Position numbers and translations under genes: made by a program. The notes under the pieces are model-generated. The model was not told the origin of the DNA. It saw nothing but the letters and a program-made list of their open reading frames with translations, and did no database searches. A stretch of DNA of 64,000 bases from Marinomonas profundi (GTDB lineage Bacteria; Pseudomonadota; Gammaproteobacteria; Pseudomonadales; Marinomonadaceae): the NCBI RefSeq assembly GCF_020694005.1, contig NZ_CP073013.1, forward strand, positions 2,986,578-3,050,577. Direction: 5' to 3'. This document shows, piece by piece, positions 19,005-28,528 of this stretch. Every line of letters starts with the position of its first letter. Within the stretch, counting starts at the first letter, position 1.

Positions 19005-20357
19005 CTATATTAGAAAAATAGTAGCGAGACCTAGGAAGGAGAGAAACCCAACAACGTCGGTCACGGTAGTCAAAATTACGCTGCCTGCAAGGGCAGGGTC
19101 GATGCCAATTTTTTTCAGTAGAATTGGCAGCAGTGTACCAGTGGCTGCTGCGAATAGCAGATTTATTATGGTGGCGCCAGCTATGATATAGGCAATCTTT
19201 ATGTTGTCAAACCAAAGTGCCGTTAGAGCCGCAATAACACTTGCCCACAATAGCCCGTTGATCAAGCCGACCACCAGTTCTCGGTTGAGTAGCCAGCGTG
19301 CATTGGTTGAGCCTATCTGGTTTAACGCGATCCCCCGAATCACCAATGTTAGCACTTGTGATCCGGCTATGCCGCCCATACTGGCCACAATTGGCATGAG
19401 TATGGCTAATGCCACCACTTGATCTAGGGTGTTTTGAAATAATCCAATAACATAAGATGCAATAAAGGCTGTGATCAGGTTAATTCCAAGCCATACCGCG
19501 CGTCGTCTGGTGGTTTGCATGATAGGAGAAAAGGTGTCTTCATCATCGTCAAGACCCGCCATGCTGAGCATGGAGTGCTCAGCCTCATCACGAATGACAT
19601 CGACCACATCGTCTATGGTAATGCGTCCCAAGAGCTTTTTTGTGGTGCCATCAATCACAGGAGCGGAGACTAAATCCATGTTTTCAAACAGATGAGCAAC
19701 ATCGCTGGCGGACGTTTCGGCGGTAATGACAGTGAATTCTGTTTCCATGATGTCGCGTATGGTCGCGTTTGTATCAGACACCAGAAGCTTAGTCAGTGGG
19801 AGTATGCCCAAAAGGCGATCTGAACGACTGACGACCAGTAAGTTGTCCGTCATGTCTGGTAATGAGGTGTGCCTGCGCAAATATCGAAAAGCAATATCGA
19901 CGGTGATGTTTGGCCGTATTGTAATCGTGTCGGTATTCATTAAGCCGCCAGCGGAATCTTCCGAGTAGCTTAATAAGGCTTCGACTCTTGCCCTGTCTTG
20001 ACCTGACATCGAGGCAAGTACTTCTTTTACGACTTTTTCCGGTAAATGCTGGAGTAAATCGGCGAGGTCGTCACTTTCAAAATGTTCGGATACCGCGATA
20101 AGTCGCTCAGTATCCATATTTTTTAGGAATTGAATGCCAATATCTTCGCTGAGATATTGCAGTACTTCGCCTTCATTTTTTGCGTCAATCAGTTCCCATA
20201 GAAGCTTACGTTCTTTTGGTGGGGACGATTCTAGTAGTCGGGCAACGTCTTGTGCGGGCAGAGCGCCATTTAATAGATAGCGAATCTGCATAGTGGCACC
20301 GGACTCAAGGGATTCGGTGACTGTTTGCAGATGTGATAAAATGCTTTGCTCTGACAT
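19005..20357 (-). CDS. mgtE: Magnesium transporter MgtE
   Basis: MgtE is a Mg2+-gated inner-membrane magnesium channel/transporter. The protein has the superhelical N domain (about 20-120), two CBS domains (about 125-250) and a five-helix membrane part (about 275-450) with the pore-forming 'PIVASMGGIAGSQ' segment. The length of about 450 residues is standard. The frame opens at TTG 20378, inside ptsO, but ATG 20357 just after the ptsO stop is the more natural start. Its location directly after ptsO is common in Pseudomonas-like lineages. No Mg riboswitch is seen upstream; it is probably cotranscribed with the rpoN cluster. Confidence 0.93.
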   Translation of the reverse strand: MSEQSILSHLQTVTESLESGATMQIRYLLNGALPAQDVARLLESSPPKERKLLWELIDAKNEGEVLQYLSEDIGIQFLKNMDTERLIAVSEHFESDDLADLLQHLPEKVVKEVLASMSGQDRARVEALLSYSEDSAGGLMNTDTITIRPNITVDIAFRYLRRHTSLPDMTDNLLVVSRSDRLLGILPLTKLLVSDTNATIRDIMETEFTVITAETSASDVAHLFENMDLVSAPVIDGTTKKLLGRITIDDVVDVIRDEAEHSMLSMAGLDDDEDTFSPIMQTTRRRAVWLGINLITAFIASYVIGLFQNTLDQVVALAILMPIVASMGGIAGSQVLTLVIRGIALNQIGSTNARWLLNRELVVGLINGLLWASVIAALTALWFDNIKIAYIIAGATIINLLFAAATGTLLPILLKKIGIDPALAGSVILTTVTDVVGFLSFLGLATIFLI

Positions 20358-20361
20358 AGGG

Positions 20362-20631
20362 TTATTCGTCTTCACCAAAGCGGTTATTGATGAGATCTAT
20401 AATGGCTTTGATTGCTTCGTTTTCATCATCGCCATTGGTCTTGATGCGAATTTCAGTGCCTTTTCCCGCTGCCAGCATCATCATCGCCATAATGCTTTTA
20501 CCGTCAACATTACGGCCTTCTTTTTCGATGGTAATGTCACAAGAAAATTGGCTGGTGGTTTCGACCAGCTTGCCGGCTGCGCGGGCGTGTAGGCCCAGTT
20601 TATTGATAATGGTGATCGACTCTTCCTGCAT
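20362..20631 (-). CDS. ptsO: Nitrogen PTS phosphocarrier NPr (HPr family)
   Basis: An 89-residue HPr-fold phosphocarrier of the nitrogen phosphotransferase system (PtsP-NPr-EIIA(Ntr)). The active-site His15 is in 'KLGLHARAAGKL', and 'GKSIMAMMMLAAGKGTEI' is the regulatory helix region; the motif lacks the Ser46 context of sugar HPr regulated by HPr kinase. It follows ptsN by 9 bp, without rapZ, which usually lies between them. Confidence 0.92.
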   Translation of the reverse strand: MQEESITIINKLGLHARAAGKLVETTSQFSCDITIEKEGRNVDGKSIMAMMMLAAGKGTEIRIKTNGDDENEAIKAIIDLINNRFGEDE

Positions 20632-20640
20632 ACGCTTTTC

Positions 20641-21090
20641 CTATATTAAGGATTCAAAAATATCGAATAATTCTTGGTTGCTTTGGGCGCTGCGTAGCTT
20701 TTCTAATGCTTCCGCTGACTGCGCCAATTCGGCAATTTGCGCTAGGCTGGCAAGATGTTGATCGCATTCATTAGGTGGCACAATTAAAGCAAAAATAAGG
20801 TCAACGGCGCGTTTGTCAATTGAGTCAAAGTCAATTGGGCTTTGCAGCGACATCACTACGATGGCGGTATGGTTGGCGGACTCTAGGCGGCAGTGTGGAA
20901 TGGCGATGCCATTGCCTATGCCGGTGCTGCCCAGTTTTTCTCGACCGAGTAGTGCATCATAAATCTCTTCATTGTTGCAATGCAGTCGATTGGCGGCGGT
21001 TTCGGCAATACTTTCTAGAACACGTTTTTTACTAACGATTTCTTGTTTTGCGAGAACAAGATCTGCTTTTAATAATGTTTTCAAGGACAT
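20641..21090 (-). CDS. ptsN: Nitrogen PTS EIIA component PtsN
   Basis: EIIA(Ntr) accepts phosphate from NPr and regulates potassium transport and other processes. The 149-residue protein has the EIIA-mannitol/fructose fold with phospho-His66 in 'GIAIPHCR'. It directly follows rpoN on the same strand (17 bp). The hpf gene for hibernation factor that normally separates rpoN and ptsN is absent. Confidence 0.93.
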   Translation of the reverse strand: MSLKTLLKADLVLAKQEIVSKKRVLESIAETAANRLHCNNEEIYDALLGREKLGSTGIGNGIAIPHCRLESANHTAIVVMSLQSPIDFDSIDKRAVDLIFALIVPPNECDQHLASLAQIAELAQSAEALEKLRSAQSNQELFDIFESLI

Positions 21091-21107
21091 GATAAAATGC
21101 TTTCCGT

Positions 21108-22598
21108 TTAGACCAGTCGTTTTCGTTCATTGGAAGGAGGGATGTTCATCGCCTCACGATATTTGGCGACAGTTCGTCTAGCGACCTGTATGCCTTGATC
21201 GGCCAAAATAGCCGCTAATTTATTATCACTTAAAGGTTTTTTTGCTGGCTCTTCAGCCACTAGTTTCTTAATCATAGCCCGTATCGCAGTAGAAGAACAC
21301 TCTCCTCCAGAGGCGGTATTAACATGACTAGAAAAAAAGTATTTGAGCTCAAAAATGCCTTTTGGCGTATGCATGTATTTTTGTGTCGTCACGCGAGAAA
21401 TAGTTGACTCGTGCATGCCGACTTCTTCGGCGACATCATGCAACACCATGGGTTTCATGGCTTCTTCGCCTAATTCGAAAAATTCAATTTGTCGATTAAC
21501 AATACAGCTGGCCACTTTTAATAGGGTTTCATTACGGCTTTGTAAGCTTTTCATGAACCATTTGGCTTCTTGGAGTGATGTTTTTATGTAGCTTGCGTCT
21601 TCCGCTGTTGCGACCGTACTGACCATGGCTGAATAGGTTTCATTTATTTTAACCGGAGGCAATGCTTCGTTATTGAGCTCTACTTGCCAGACTCCTTGGT
21701 GTTTTTTCACTGAAACGTCAGGAATAACATAGTCGGTGTCATCGACATCAATCAGTGAGCCAGGGCGAGGGTTCAATTGTTGTATTAAGCTGACAACTTC
21801 TTTTAGTGCTTCCTCTTTTAGTTTGGTTTTACGGCTAAGTTGAACAAAGTCACGATTGCCTAACAGTGGCAGATAATGATTGATCAGGTTGTGGGTGCTT
21901 TTATAGAGCGGGTGGGTTCGAAAAGCTTCTAATTGAACCAGTAAGCAATCGCGCAGGTCGATTGAGCAAACACCCACAGGGTCAAAGCGCTGTAACCTGT
22001 GTTGGACGGCAATGACTTCTTCTATATCCAAATCTTCTAGCTCAGTACCCAACGATTCCCAAATGTCATCGGGGGAGATGCTTAAGTAGCCATCGGGCTG
22101 AACGCATTCAATGATGGCGTAGGCTATTTCTATGTCTCTGTCTGACATATGGGTGAGATTGAGTTGCCAGATTAAATGATCTTGAATGCTTTCGGCGGGC
22201 GCGTTGCGGCTTTCAAAGTCGCTTTCCCCTTCATAGCTATTGTTGTGATCACTGACCGCGGCGGAGCTTTGATAGGTGTCGTCCCAGTTACTGTCAATCG
22301 ATAGTTCTTCTGGGATGTTTTCTGTCCATTCAGATTCTACCCCGGCTTCTTCGTTGCTGTTTTCGCCAGAAGCGTTGTCGGCCAAAGGGTCGGTGGCACT
22401 TTTTGATTCAATGCTGGCAGGGATATCTGTGTGGAGCGGCTCATCGTCATCTAGCTCAAGGAGTGGGTTAGACTCAAGGAACTCGTGAATTTCTTGCTTT
22501 AAATCCAACGTAGAAAGTTGCAGCAAACGAATCGCTTGTTGCAACTGAGGGGTCATAGTCAGCTGTTGACCCAGCTTTAACTGTAAAGACTGCTTCAT
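21108..22598 (-). CDS. rpoN: RNA polymerase sigma-54 factor RpoN
   Basis: Sigma-54 recognises -24/-12 promoters and needs enhancer-binding ATPases. The 496-residue protein has the Gln-rich region I ('QLTMTPQLQQAIRLLQLS'), an acidic region II, the core-binding domain, the HTH and the C-terminal RpoN box 'ARRTVAKYRE', here followed by a normal 'MNIPPSNERKR' tail. It sits between lptB and ptsN as in most gammaproteobacteria, with a 75-bp gap after lptB. Confidence 0.97.
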   Translation of the reverse strand: MKQSLQLKLGQQLTMTPQLQQAIRLLQLSTLDLKQEIHEFLESNPLLELDDDEPLHTDIPASIESKSATDPLADNASGENSNEEAGVESEWTENIPEELSIDSNWDDTYQSSAAVSDHNNSYEGESDFESRNAPAESIQDHLIWQLNLTHMSDRDIEIAYAIIECVQPDGYLSISPDDIWESLGTELEDLDIEEVIAVQHRLQRFDPVGVCSIDLRDCLLVQLEAFRTHPLYKSTHNLINHYLPLLGNRDFVQLSRKTKLKEEALKEVVSLIQQLNPRPGSLIDVDDTDYVIPDVSVKKHQGVWQVELNNEALPPVKINETYSAMVSTVATAEDASYIKTSLQEAKWFMKSLQSRNETLLKVASCIVNRQIEFFELGEEAMKPMVLHDVAEEVGMHESTISRVTTQKYMHTPKGIFELKYFFSSHVNTASGGECSSTAIRAMIKKLVAEEPAKKPLSDNKLAAILADQGIQVARRTVAKYREAMNIPPSNERKRLV

Positions 22599-22673
22599 AG
22601 AGCAACTCTTTTTATTTGAGTGAATTGGAACGAGTTGTGCATACTACTCCCTTTCTACAGCAATGATAAGGGG

Positions 22674-23399
22674 TTACAGGCGGAAGTCGTCGCCTAAATA
22701 GACCTTTTTTACTTGCTCGTTGTTAATGACCTCGTTGGCGTTGCCAGAGGCTATGATATAACCGTTGCCAACAATATAAGCTTTATCGCATATGTCTAGT
22801 GTTTCTCTGACATTGTGATCGGTTATTAAGACGCCGATGCCGCTTTCTTGGAGGTGTTTGATAATGAGTTTTATGTCTCCAACGGAGATGGGATCGACCC
22901 CGGCGAAGGGTTCGTCAAGTAAGATGAATTTGGGGTTCATCGCAACGGCACGGGCGATTTCTACACGACGTCTTTCTCCACCCGACAGTGCCATGCCCAG
23001 ATTGCTACGAATGTGAGTGATGTGAAACTCTTCCAGTAGTTCTTCAAGTCGCTCTTTTTGTTGGCTTTTTTTGAGCTCTTTGCGTGTCTCTAGTATGGCG
23101 GTAATATTATCTTCAACCGACATTTTACGAAAAATAGACGCCTCTTGCGGAAGGTAGCCAATGCCTTTTTGAGCTCGAGTGTGCATGGCATCTTTTGTAA
23201 TGTCGTGACCATCAATAAAAATGCCGCCCGCGTCATTAGCAACCATGCCAACTATCATATAAAAGCATGTTGTTTTTCCGGCGCCATTTGGCCCAAGCAG
23301 GCCAACCGCTTGGCCTGATTCAACGGCGATGGACACGTCTTTGACAACGGCTCTCTTTTTGTAGCTCTTCGCGAGGTTTATTGCTTCTAATAACGCCAT
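22674..23399 (-). CDS. lptB: LPS export ABC ATPase LptB
   Basis: LptB powers extraction of lipopolysaccharide from the inner membrane with LptF and LptG. Walker A 'GPNGAGKTT', signature 'LSGGERRR' and Walker B '[13 protein letters not shown]' are intact, and the length of 241 residues is exact for the family. Its ATG follows the lptA stop without a gap. LptF/LptG are not in this window. Confidence 0.97.
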   Translation of the reverse strand: MALLEAINLAKSYKKRAVVKDVSIAVESGQAVGLLGPNGAGKTTCFYMIVGMVANDAGGIFIDGHDITKDAMHTRAQKGIGYLPQEASIFRKMSVEDNITAILETRKELKKSQQKERLEELLEEFHITHIRSNLGMALSGGERRRVEIARAVAMNPKFILLDEPFAGVDPISVGDIKLIIKHLQESGIGVLITDHNVRETLDICDKAYIVGNGYIIASGNANEVINNEQVKKVYLGDDFRL

Positions 23400-23909
23400 T
23401 TACTGATTTGCCTCAGGTGCTTCTGGTTGTAGTGTCATGAAGACCCTTCCTGAGCCCTGCTTTTCTGCGCTAAAAGTGCCGTCGTTGATCATGTATAGAA
23501 TGTAGTCGGCAGAAATAGAGTTTTGCATGCGGCTTAAATAACCGTCGCCGATGATTTCAAGCTTCGATTCACTGGTTGAATAGTGAAGGTTATTGCCTTT
23601 ACTAATAACAATGTTGCCGTTCCAGTCGATTTGTTGACTGAACTTGGCCGGTTCGCCGCTTGCTTCTAGCTGATTAAATCGTCGAGTTTTTGGGTCCGTT
23701 GATACTTTCAGGTATTGGGCTTGGATTTCAATGGAGCCTTGTTTAACAAGAACGTTGCCCTGGTAAATGGCTTCCCCAGTGTTTTGATTAAAAGACGCTT
23801 CATTTGCCTGAATTTCGAGCGGCTTGTCCATGTCATCAGGAAGTGCATAAGCGTGTTGGCCGACACAAAATGACGTGAGTAACACACTGAAGTTAATAAA
23901 TTGTTTCAT
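23400..23909 (-). CDS. lptA: LPS transport periplasmic protein LptA
   Basis: LptA is the periplasmic beta-jellyroll bridge protein for lipopolysaccharide. A signal peptide ends around 'GQHAYA', and OstA-fold motifs 'DKPLEIQANEASFNQNTGEAIYQGNV' (residues about 28-53) are clear. The 169 residues are slightly short of E. coli LptA (185). The start overlaps lptC by 17 bp and the stop abuts lptB. Confidence 0.93.
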   Translation of the reverse strand: MKQFINFSVLLTSFCVGQHAYALPDDMDKPLEIQANEASFNQNTGEAIYQGNVLVKQGSIEIQAQYLKVSTDPKTRRFNQLEASGEPAKFSQQIDWNGNIVISKGNNLHYSTSESKLEIIGDGYLSRMQNSISADYILYMINDGTFSAEKQGSGRVFMTLQPEAPEANQ

Positions 23910-24471
23910 ATTTTCCTCGTACAGATCCTGTCATAACGACGTCTTCTGAATTGACATAGGTGGTAATCGTCTCTGCCGTTGTTTCCCCTTGAGTGGAGAT
24001 TAATTTGGCGTTTCCTTGACTGGTTAATGACTGATTGGCATCTTGATAATGGATGCTGTCCGCCGTGAGTTTTATGTCGTCAGACTGTAGATGTTTTTTA
24101 GTCGCGTTAGCATTATCTGTTAATAAAATATCGTTACTGCCATCGCTGATGGCGCCTTTTTCGGCTTGTGCGTTCCAGCTTCCAGAGGGCGAAAAGTGCT
24201 CGACTGTCGGATATTCTAACAGTGTTCTGGATTTTGCTGTGTAATGTAGTGTTTGCTCTGCATTCATGGTTTCAACCATTACGCCTTCCGCGTTGAACTC
24301 TCTTACCTGAACCTTGGTAATAAAGTAGTCTGGCGAACTGCTTAATGACTCAGTTCCAACAAGGTTTTGCTTTGGTGCTATGCCATACCAAAGCGAAAAA
24401 GCCAGAGCGCCTAAGCTGAGCGATATGATCAATAGGCTCCTAACTGGGGCGGATCTGACTAGCTTAAACAT
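23893..24471 (-). CDS. lptC: LPS export protein LptC
   Basis: LptC is a bitopic inner-membrane protein that passes lipopolysaccharide from LptBFG to LptA. It has an N-terminal transmembrane segment (about 10-32) and a YrbK/LptC beta-jellyroll with 'PDYFITKVQVREFNAEGVM' (about 47-65). The 192 residues are normal. Its ATG shares one base with the stop of the upstream antiporter gene (TAATG), so the genes kdsD and kdsC found here in E. coli are missing. Confidence 0.9.
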   Translation of the reverse strand: MFKLVRSAPVRSLLIISLSLGALAFSLWYGIAPKQNLVGTESLSSSPDYFITKVQVREFNAEGVMVETMNAEQTLHYTAKSRTLLEYPTVEHFSPSGSWNAQAEKGAISDGSNDILLTDNANATKKHLQSDDIKLTADSIHYQDANQSLTSQGNAKLISTQGETTAETITTYVNSEDVVMTGSVRGKYETIY

Positions 24472-25433
24472 TATACCGAACCACTGGTGCTAACGATGAA
24501 CAAATACACCACATAAGAGGCAATTAGGGGAAGACCTACCCAGCGAGGAATGCTTTTTCTTGTGGTTTTTTGGAAAATAAAAATCGCGGCGGCAAGAGCA
24601 ACCGTTAGACCCAGAACCCAAGGGAAATCTCTGCTAAATATGCCAGCATCAATAAGGCCAGGCGCGATCAGCGCGGGCAGAGGCAGTACGGTGGCTAAGT
24701 TGAAAATATTGGAGCCGATAATGTTACCAATGGCAATATCATGATGGCCTTTTCTGACACTGCTTACGGAGGCGGCGAGCTCTGGTAGGCTGGTCCCAAC
24801 GGCGACGATGGTGAGTCCGATGACCAGCTCGCTTACGCCAAGGGCGGTGGCTATGCCTATTGCGCCCCACACTAATAGTTTAGAGCTCCCAATTAAGACC
24901 ACCAATCCAATCAAGGCTATAAAGAGAGATTTGCCGACGGGGGCGCCATCGTCTTCTGGTAGCTCGCCTTCGAGTTCGCTTTTAAGGTCTTTATTGCCTT
25001 TTAATAGGATGGTTAGAATGACGACAAAAGCGGCTAATAAAATAATACCATCCCATATGCCAAGGGCTTGGTCATAAAGTAATGCCCCTGTTAGCAGTGT
25101 GATGGCCAACACCAGAGGGACTTCTTTTTTAGCCAGGCCGGTAGCGATGGGGATCGAAGAAAATAAAAGGGTGATACCAAAGACCAGTGCAATATTGGCG
25201 ATGTTCGAACCAAGCACATTACCAACGGCAATTTCTGGGGCGTTATCTAGGGCGGCAATGGCGGACACCACCATTTCTGGCGCAGACGTGCCAAAGGCGA
25301 CGAGCGTGATGCCTATAACCATGGGATTGACATTGAGTTTTTCTGCAACTAAAGCAGAGTGTTCGATGAATTTGTCAGAACTCATAATCAGTAAAACGAG
25401 CCCTGCGATGAGAGCGACAGAAAATAGCAACAT
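24471..25433 (-). CDS. Calcium/sodium antiporter, YrbG family
   Basis: A ten-helix inner-membrane cation/Ca2+ exchanger of the CaCA superfamily. The two alpha-repeat motifs are visible: 'GTSAPEMVVSAIAALDN.PEIAVGNVLGSN' (about 49-79) and 'GTSLPELAASVSSVRKG' with 'IAIGNIIGSNIFN' (about 213-245), carrying the conserved acidic ion-binding residues. The 320 residues match YrbG. It is the first gene of the lptCAB-rpoN block on the minus strand and is divergent from mlaF. Confidence 0.92.
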   Translation of the reverse strand: MLLFSVALIAGLVLLIMSSDKFIEHSALVAEKLNVNPMVIGITLVAFGTSAPEMVVSAIAALDNAPEIAVGNVLGSNIANIALVFGITLLFSSIPIATGLAKKEVPLVLAITLLTGALLYDQALGIWDGIILLAAFVVILTILLKGNKDLKSELEGELPEDDGAPVGKSLFIALIGLVVLIGSSKLLVWGAIGIATALGVSELVIGLTIVAVGTSLPELAASVSSVRKGHHDIAIGNIIGSNIFNLATVLPLPALIAPGLIDAGIFSRDFPWVLGLTVALAAAIFIFQKTTRKSIPRWVGLPLIASYVVYLFIVSTSGSV

Positions 25434-25603
25434 GGTATTGAAATTACTCGTAAATGTTAGGAGCTACCATTTAATGAGGTTTGGCGATCAAATTCAAGAC
25501 TTGATCTAATAAACAAAGTGTATTTGGCTGTGTCGTGATTTTATTTATAGGGGGGCGGTGTTAGTATCGGTCGATGTTTGATAGGGACAAAAAAGGTGTT
25601 TCA

Positions 25604-26431
25604 GTGATAGATGCTTATATAAAGGTCAATAATCTGAGTTTTTTCAGAGGAGACCGTGCTATTTACGAGGATGTTTCACTCACCATACCTAGAGGGAAAG
25701 TGACGGCGGTTATGGGGCCTAGTGGTACAGGTAAGACAACCTTGTTACGCCTGATTGCGGCACAGTTAGCGCCAGACACGGGGACGGTTTTCGTGGATGG
25801 GCAAGATGTCCATAAACTGTCACGATCTGAGCTGTATAAGGTGCGTAAAAAAATGGGCATGCTTTTTCAGAGCGGTGCTTTATTTAGTGATATGTCCGTT
25901 GCTGAGAATATTGCTTTTCCAATGGAAGAGCATACCAAGCTTAATGCCAAAGACATTGCGCGTATTGTCTCTGAAAAATTGCACAGCGTGGGGTTGCGAG
26001 GTGCGGCTAAGTTAATGCCGGCCGAGTTGTCCGGCGGTATGGCAAGGCGAGTGGCCTTAGCGCGAGCGGTTGCATTGGATCCTGAGTTGGTTATGTATGA
26101 CGAGCCTTTTACGGGTCAAGATCCTATTTCCAAAGGCGTATTGGTTAAGTTAATACGCCAGCTCAATGATACGGCTAAAATCACTTCTGTCTTGGTGTCT
26201 CATGATGTGGAAGAGTCGCTTTCGATTGCGGACCATGTCTGTATTTTGGCCGGTGGACGTGTCATTGCAGAGGGTTCTGCAGAGGAAATTCGTGCGTCTG
26301 ACAATCCTGAAGTTAGGCAGTTTTTAAATGGCGAACCAGATGGGCCTGTGCCTTTTCATTATCCCGAGGATGACGCCAATGGATGTGTTGAACTGACCGT
26401 GGGCGCGAATAAAAATGGAGCAGTACAATGA
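25604..26431 (+). CDS. mlaF: Phospholipid ABC transporter ATPase MlaF
   Basis: MlaF is the ATPase of the MlaFEDB lipid transporter that maintains outer-membrane asymmetry. Walker A 'GPSGTGKTT', signature 'LSGGMARR' and Walker B '[14 protein letters not shown]' are intact. The frame is open from ATG 25574, but no ribosome-binding site precedes it. GTG 25604 has AAAGG 7 nt upstream and matches the family N-terminus better (275 residues); the choice is uncertain. A 4-bp overlap couples it to mlaE. MlaF normally needs MlaB, which is not encoded here. Confidence 0.94.
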   Translation: MIDAYIKVNNLSFFRGDRAIYEDVSLTIPRGKVTAVMGPSGTGKTTLLRLIAAQLAPDTGTVFVDGQDVHKLSRSELYKVRKKMGMLFQSGALFSDMSVAENIAFPMEEHTKLNAKDIARIVSEKLHSVGLRGAAKLMPAELSGGMARRVALARAVALDPELVMYDEPFTGQDPISKGVLVKLIRQLNDTAKITSVLVSHDVEESLSIADHVCILAGGRVIAEGSAEEIRASDNPEVRQFLNGEPDGPVPFHYPEDDANGCVELTVGANKNGAVQ

Positions 26432-27210
26432 AAGCAATCGCTTCTTTAGGTGCGTGGCTGTTTGATTGGTTAGAAGCCGTAGGCCGCGCTGGCATTTTTC
26501 TGGTGCAAAGTGTGTGTCGAGTGCCAGTGCGGTTTGGCGAATCGATGAATCTATTGGTTAAGCAGTTGTATTCTGTCGGTGTATTGTCCTTGGTTATTGT
26601 GCTGGTGTCAGGTGCCTTTATTGGTATGGTGTTGTCGTTGCAAGGCTACAGCATTCTGGCGAAATTCGGTTCAGAAGAAGCGGTCGGGCAATTGCTCGCG
26701 CTGTCTTTATTGCGAGAGCTTTCCCCTGTGGTTACCGCGCTTTTATTTGCGGGCCGAGCGGGCTCTTCGCTGACCGCTGAAATTGGTTTGATGAAAGCAA
26801 CAGAGCAATTATCTAGTTATGAAATGATGGGGGTCGATCCGCTAAGGCGAGTCATTGCGCCTCGTTTTATTGCCGGAGTGATTTGTTTGCCCTTGCTGAG
26901 CTTGATTTTTTCGGCTTCCGGTATCTTAGGTGGGCAATTGGTTTCTGTTGGTTGGCTGGGGGTTTATGATGGGGCGTTTTGGTCGTCTATGCAACAGTCT
27001 GTTCAGTTTGATACGGATATTATGAATGGCGTGATTAAGGCGGTATGTTTTTCCGTTGTCGTAACCTGGATAGCTGTATATCAAGGTTATGAATGTGTTC
27101 CGACGTCAGAAGGTATTGGGAAAGCGACGACTCGCACTGTGGTGTTGGGTTCATTGGCAATTTTGGCGTTAGATTTTGTATTGACCGCTGCTATGTTTGG
27201 AGATTTTTAG
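26428..27210 (+). CDS. mlaE: Phospholipid ABC transporter permease MlaE
   Basis: The inner-membrane permease of the Mla complex, 260 residues with five to six hydrophobic segments. Family blocks '[16 protein letters not shown]', '[22 protein letters not shown]' (about 93-114) and '[21 protein letters not shown]' (about 118-138) are clear. It overlaps mlaF (ATGA) and ends one base before mlaD. Confidence 0.96.
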   Translation: MKAIASLGAWLFDWLEAVGRAGIFLVQSVCRVPVRFGESMNLLVKQLYSVGVLSLVIVLVSGAFIGMVLSLQGYSILAKFGSEEAVGQLLALSLLRELSPVVTALLFAGRAGSSLTAEIGLMKATEQLSSYEMMGVDPLRRVIAPRFIAGVICLPLLSLIFSASGILGGQLVSVGWLGVYDGAFWSSMQQSVQFDTDIMNGVIKAVCFSVVVTWIAVYQGYECVPTSEGIGKATTRTVVLGSLAILALDFVLTAAMFGDF

Positions 27211-27211
27211 G

Positions 27212-27676
27212 ATGAGAAGTAAGCGCACAGAATTATGGGTCGGGTGTTTTATGGTGCTGGGGGTTGCCGCGCTGGTTTATTTGGCAGTACAGGTGAGCGG
27301 TCTTGCTTTTTCCAGTAAAAAAGACACGTATCAAGTCGTGGCTAGGTTTGATGATATTGCTGGTTTAACCAGTCGCGCCAAGGTGTCGATTGCAGGCGTT
27401 ACGGTGGGAAGCGTAGAGTCGATTACCTTTGATAAGGAATTGTACATGGCGTTAGTGACCATGAATATTCATTCAGATGTTGATAATATTCCAACGGATA
27501 GTTCTATCGCGGTGCTGACGAGTGGCTTGTTGGGTGAAAAATATTTGGGTCTCTCTATTGGGGCGGATGATGAAGTGTTAACCAATGGCAGCGAAATGTA
27601 TGATACTCAATCCGCTCTTGTTTTAGAGACCTTAATTAGCCAGTTTTTATTCAATGCGGGCGATTCGGAGAAATAA
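27212..27676 (+). CDS. mlaD: Phospholipid-binding MCE protein MlaD
   Basis: MlaD is anchored in the inner membrane and forms a hexameric MCE ring for phospholipid passage. One N-terminal helix is followed by the MCE domain, with 'ARFDDIAGLTSRAKVSIAGV' and 'GLLGEKYLGLSIG'. ATG 27212 has GGAG 9 nt upstream and is preferred over an in-frame TTG at 27197 that would overlap mlaE. The protein has 154 residues, slightly shorter than E. coli MlaD (183), ending soon after the MCE domain. Confidence 0.95.
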   Translation: MRSKRTELWVGCFMVLGVAALVYLAVQVSGLAFSSKKDTYQVVARFDDIAGLTSRAKVSIAGVTVGSVESITFDKELYMALVTMNIHSDVDNIPTDSSIAVLTSGLLGEKYLGLSIGADDEVLTNGSEMYDTQSALVLETLISQFLFNAGDSEK

Positions 27677-27679
27677 TGC

Positions 27680-28315
27680 ATGTCTAATATTTTAACAAGT
27701 ATGGTGGTGTTTTGTGCTTTGCTTGGGTCGGGTTTGACTTGGTCTAATGTTGACTCTGATAGCAGAGGCAATGGCGCTAGAGACGCTGTTGTTGATGTTG
27801 TGGAGGCTTTTCGCAAGGATATTGTGGCGGATAAAGAGGTGCTGGCGACCAATTCGGCGCTACTCGAAGAGCGGGTTAATAACATACTGGCAGACGTCGT
27901 AGACTTTGATGATTTTTCCAAAAAAGTCATGGGCAAATACTATCGAAGAGCATCGCCTGAGCAGCGTATGCGTTTTGCCAGCGTAACAAAAGATACCTTG
28001 TTGAAAACCTATGGTGCATCACTATTAGAGCTGGACGCAGATCGCATTAATGTTTTGCCGCTAGGGCCTCAAGGCCGGGGTCGTGAAACGAAAGTGGATG
28101 TAGACTTTCAAATGCAAGCCGGTGGCATGTTGAATATTAGCTTCTACATGGAGCAGTCTAAGGCCGAGCGCTGGATGTTGAGTAATGTAGTGATTAATAA
28201 TATTAATTTCGGCCTCACCTTCCGTAAACAATTTGCGGTCATGATGGAGCAGAATAGAAATGACATAGATGACGCCATTTCTGCTTGGCAGGACTCCTTG
28301 GCTAGAAAGTCTTAA
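27680..28315 (+). CDS. mlaC: Periplasmic phospholipid-binding protein MlaC
   Basis: MlaC shuttles phospholipid between the outer-membrane MlaA complex and inner-membrane MlaD. A signal-peptide-like N-terminus is followed by the MlaC/Ttg2 domain with 'VVDFDDFSKKVMGKYYRRASPEQR' (about 73-96) and 'KVDVDFQMQAGG'. GGAG lies 9 nt before ATG 27680, three bases after the mlaD stop. A terminator follows directly, so the operon is mlaFEDC with no mlaB. Confidence 0.94.
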   Translation: MSNILTSMVVFCALLGSGLTWSNVDSDSRGNGARDAVVDVVEAFRKDIVADKEVLATNSALLEERVNNILADVVDFDDFSKKVMGKYYRRASPEQRMRFASVTKDTLLKTYGASLLELDADRINVLPLGPQGRGRETKVDVDFQMQAGGMLNISFYMEQSKAERWMLSNVVINNINFGLTFRKQFAVMMEQNRNDIDDAISAWQDSLARKS

Positions 28316-28345
28316 CTGATTAGACGCATTATTATGCATAACGTT

Positions 28346-28380
28346 AAAATCCGAATTCATTCATTGAGTTCGGATTTTTG
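28346..28380 (+). terminator. Rho-independent terminator after mlaC
   Basis: AAAATCCGAA (28346-28355) pairs with TTCGGATTTT (28369-28378) across a 13-nt loop, followed by T-rich sequence. It closes the mla operon. Confidence 0.85.
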
Positions 28381-28462
28381 CATTTTTTAAGCTTGATATT
28401 GTCAGACTAGATTAAATTATTCAAAACAAGTGGTTTTTTATTCGGACTTAGGCTCAGAGGTG

Positions 28463-28491
28463 TTAAGTAGTTGGCTTTACTGAGGTAGAAT
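28463..28491 (+). promoter_or_regulatory. Possible promoter for ibaG-murA-hisGD
   Basis: TTAAGT (28463-28468), a 17-bp spacer and TAGAAT (28486-28491) resemble a sigma-70 promoter about 38 bp before ibaG. The -35 is weak. It would restart transcription after the mlaC terminator. Confidence 0.35.
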
Positions 28492-28528
28492 AAGGGTAAT
28501 TAAACCTATTTTATCTATTGGAGCGACC

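Noticed and set aside
28316..28528. A hidden mlaB gene after mlaC
   Set aside because: The gap is too short for a STAS protein of about 95 residues plus the observed terminator, and no frame resembles MlaB.
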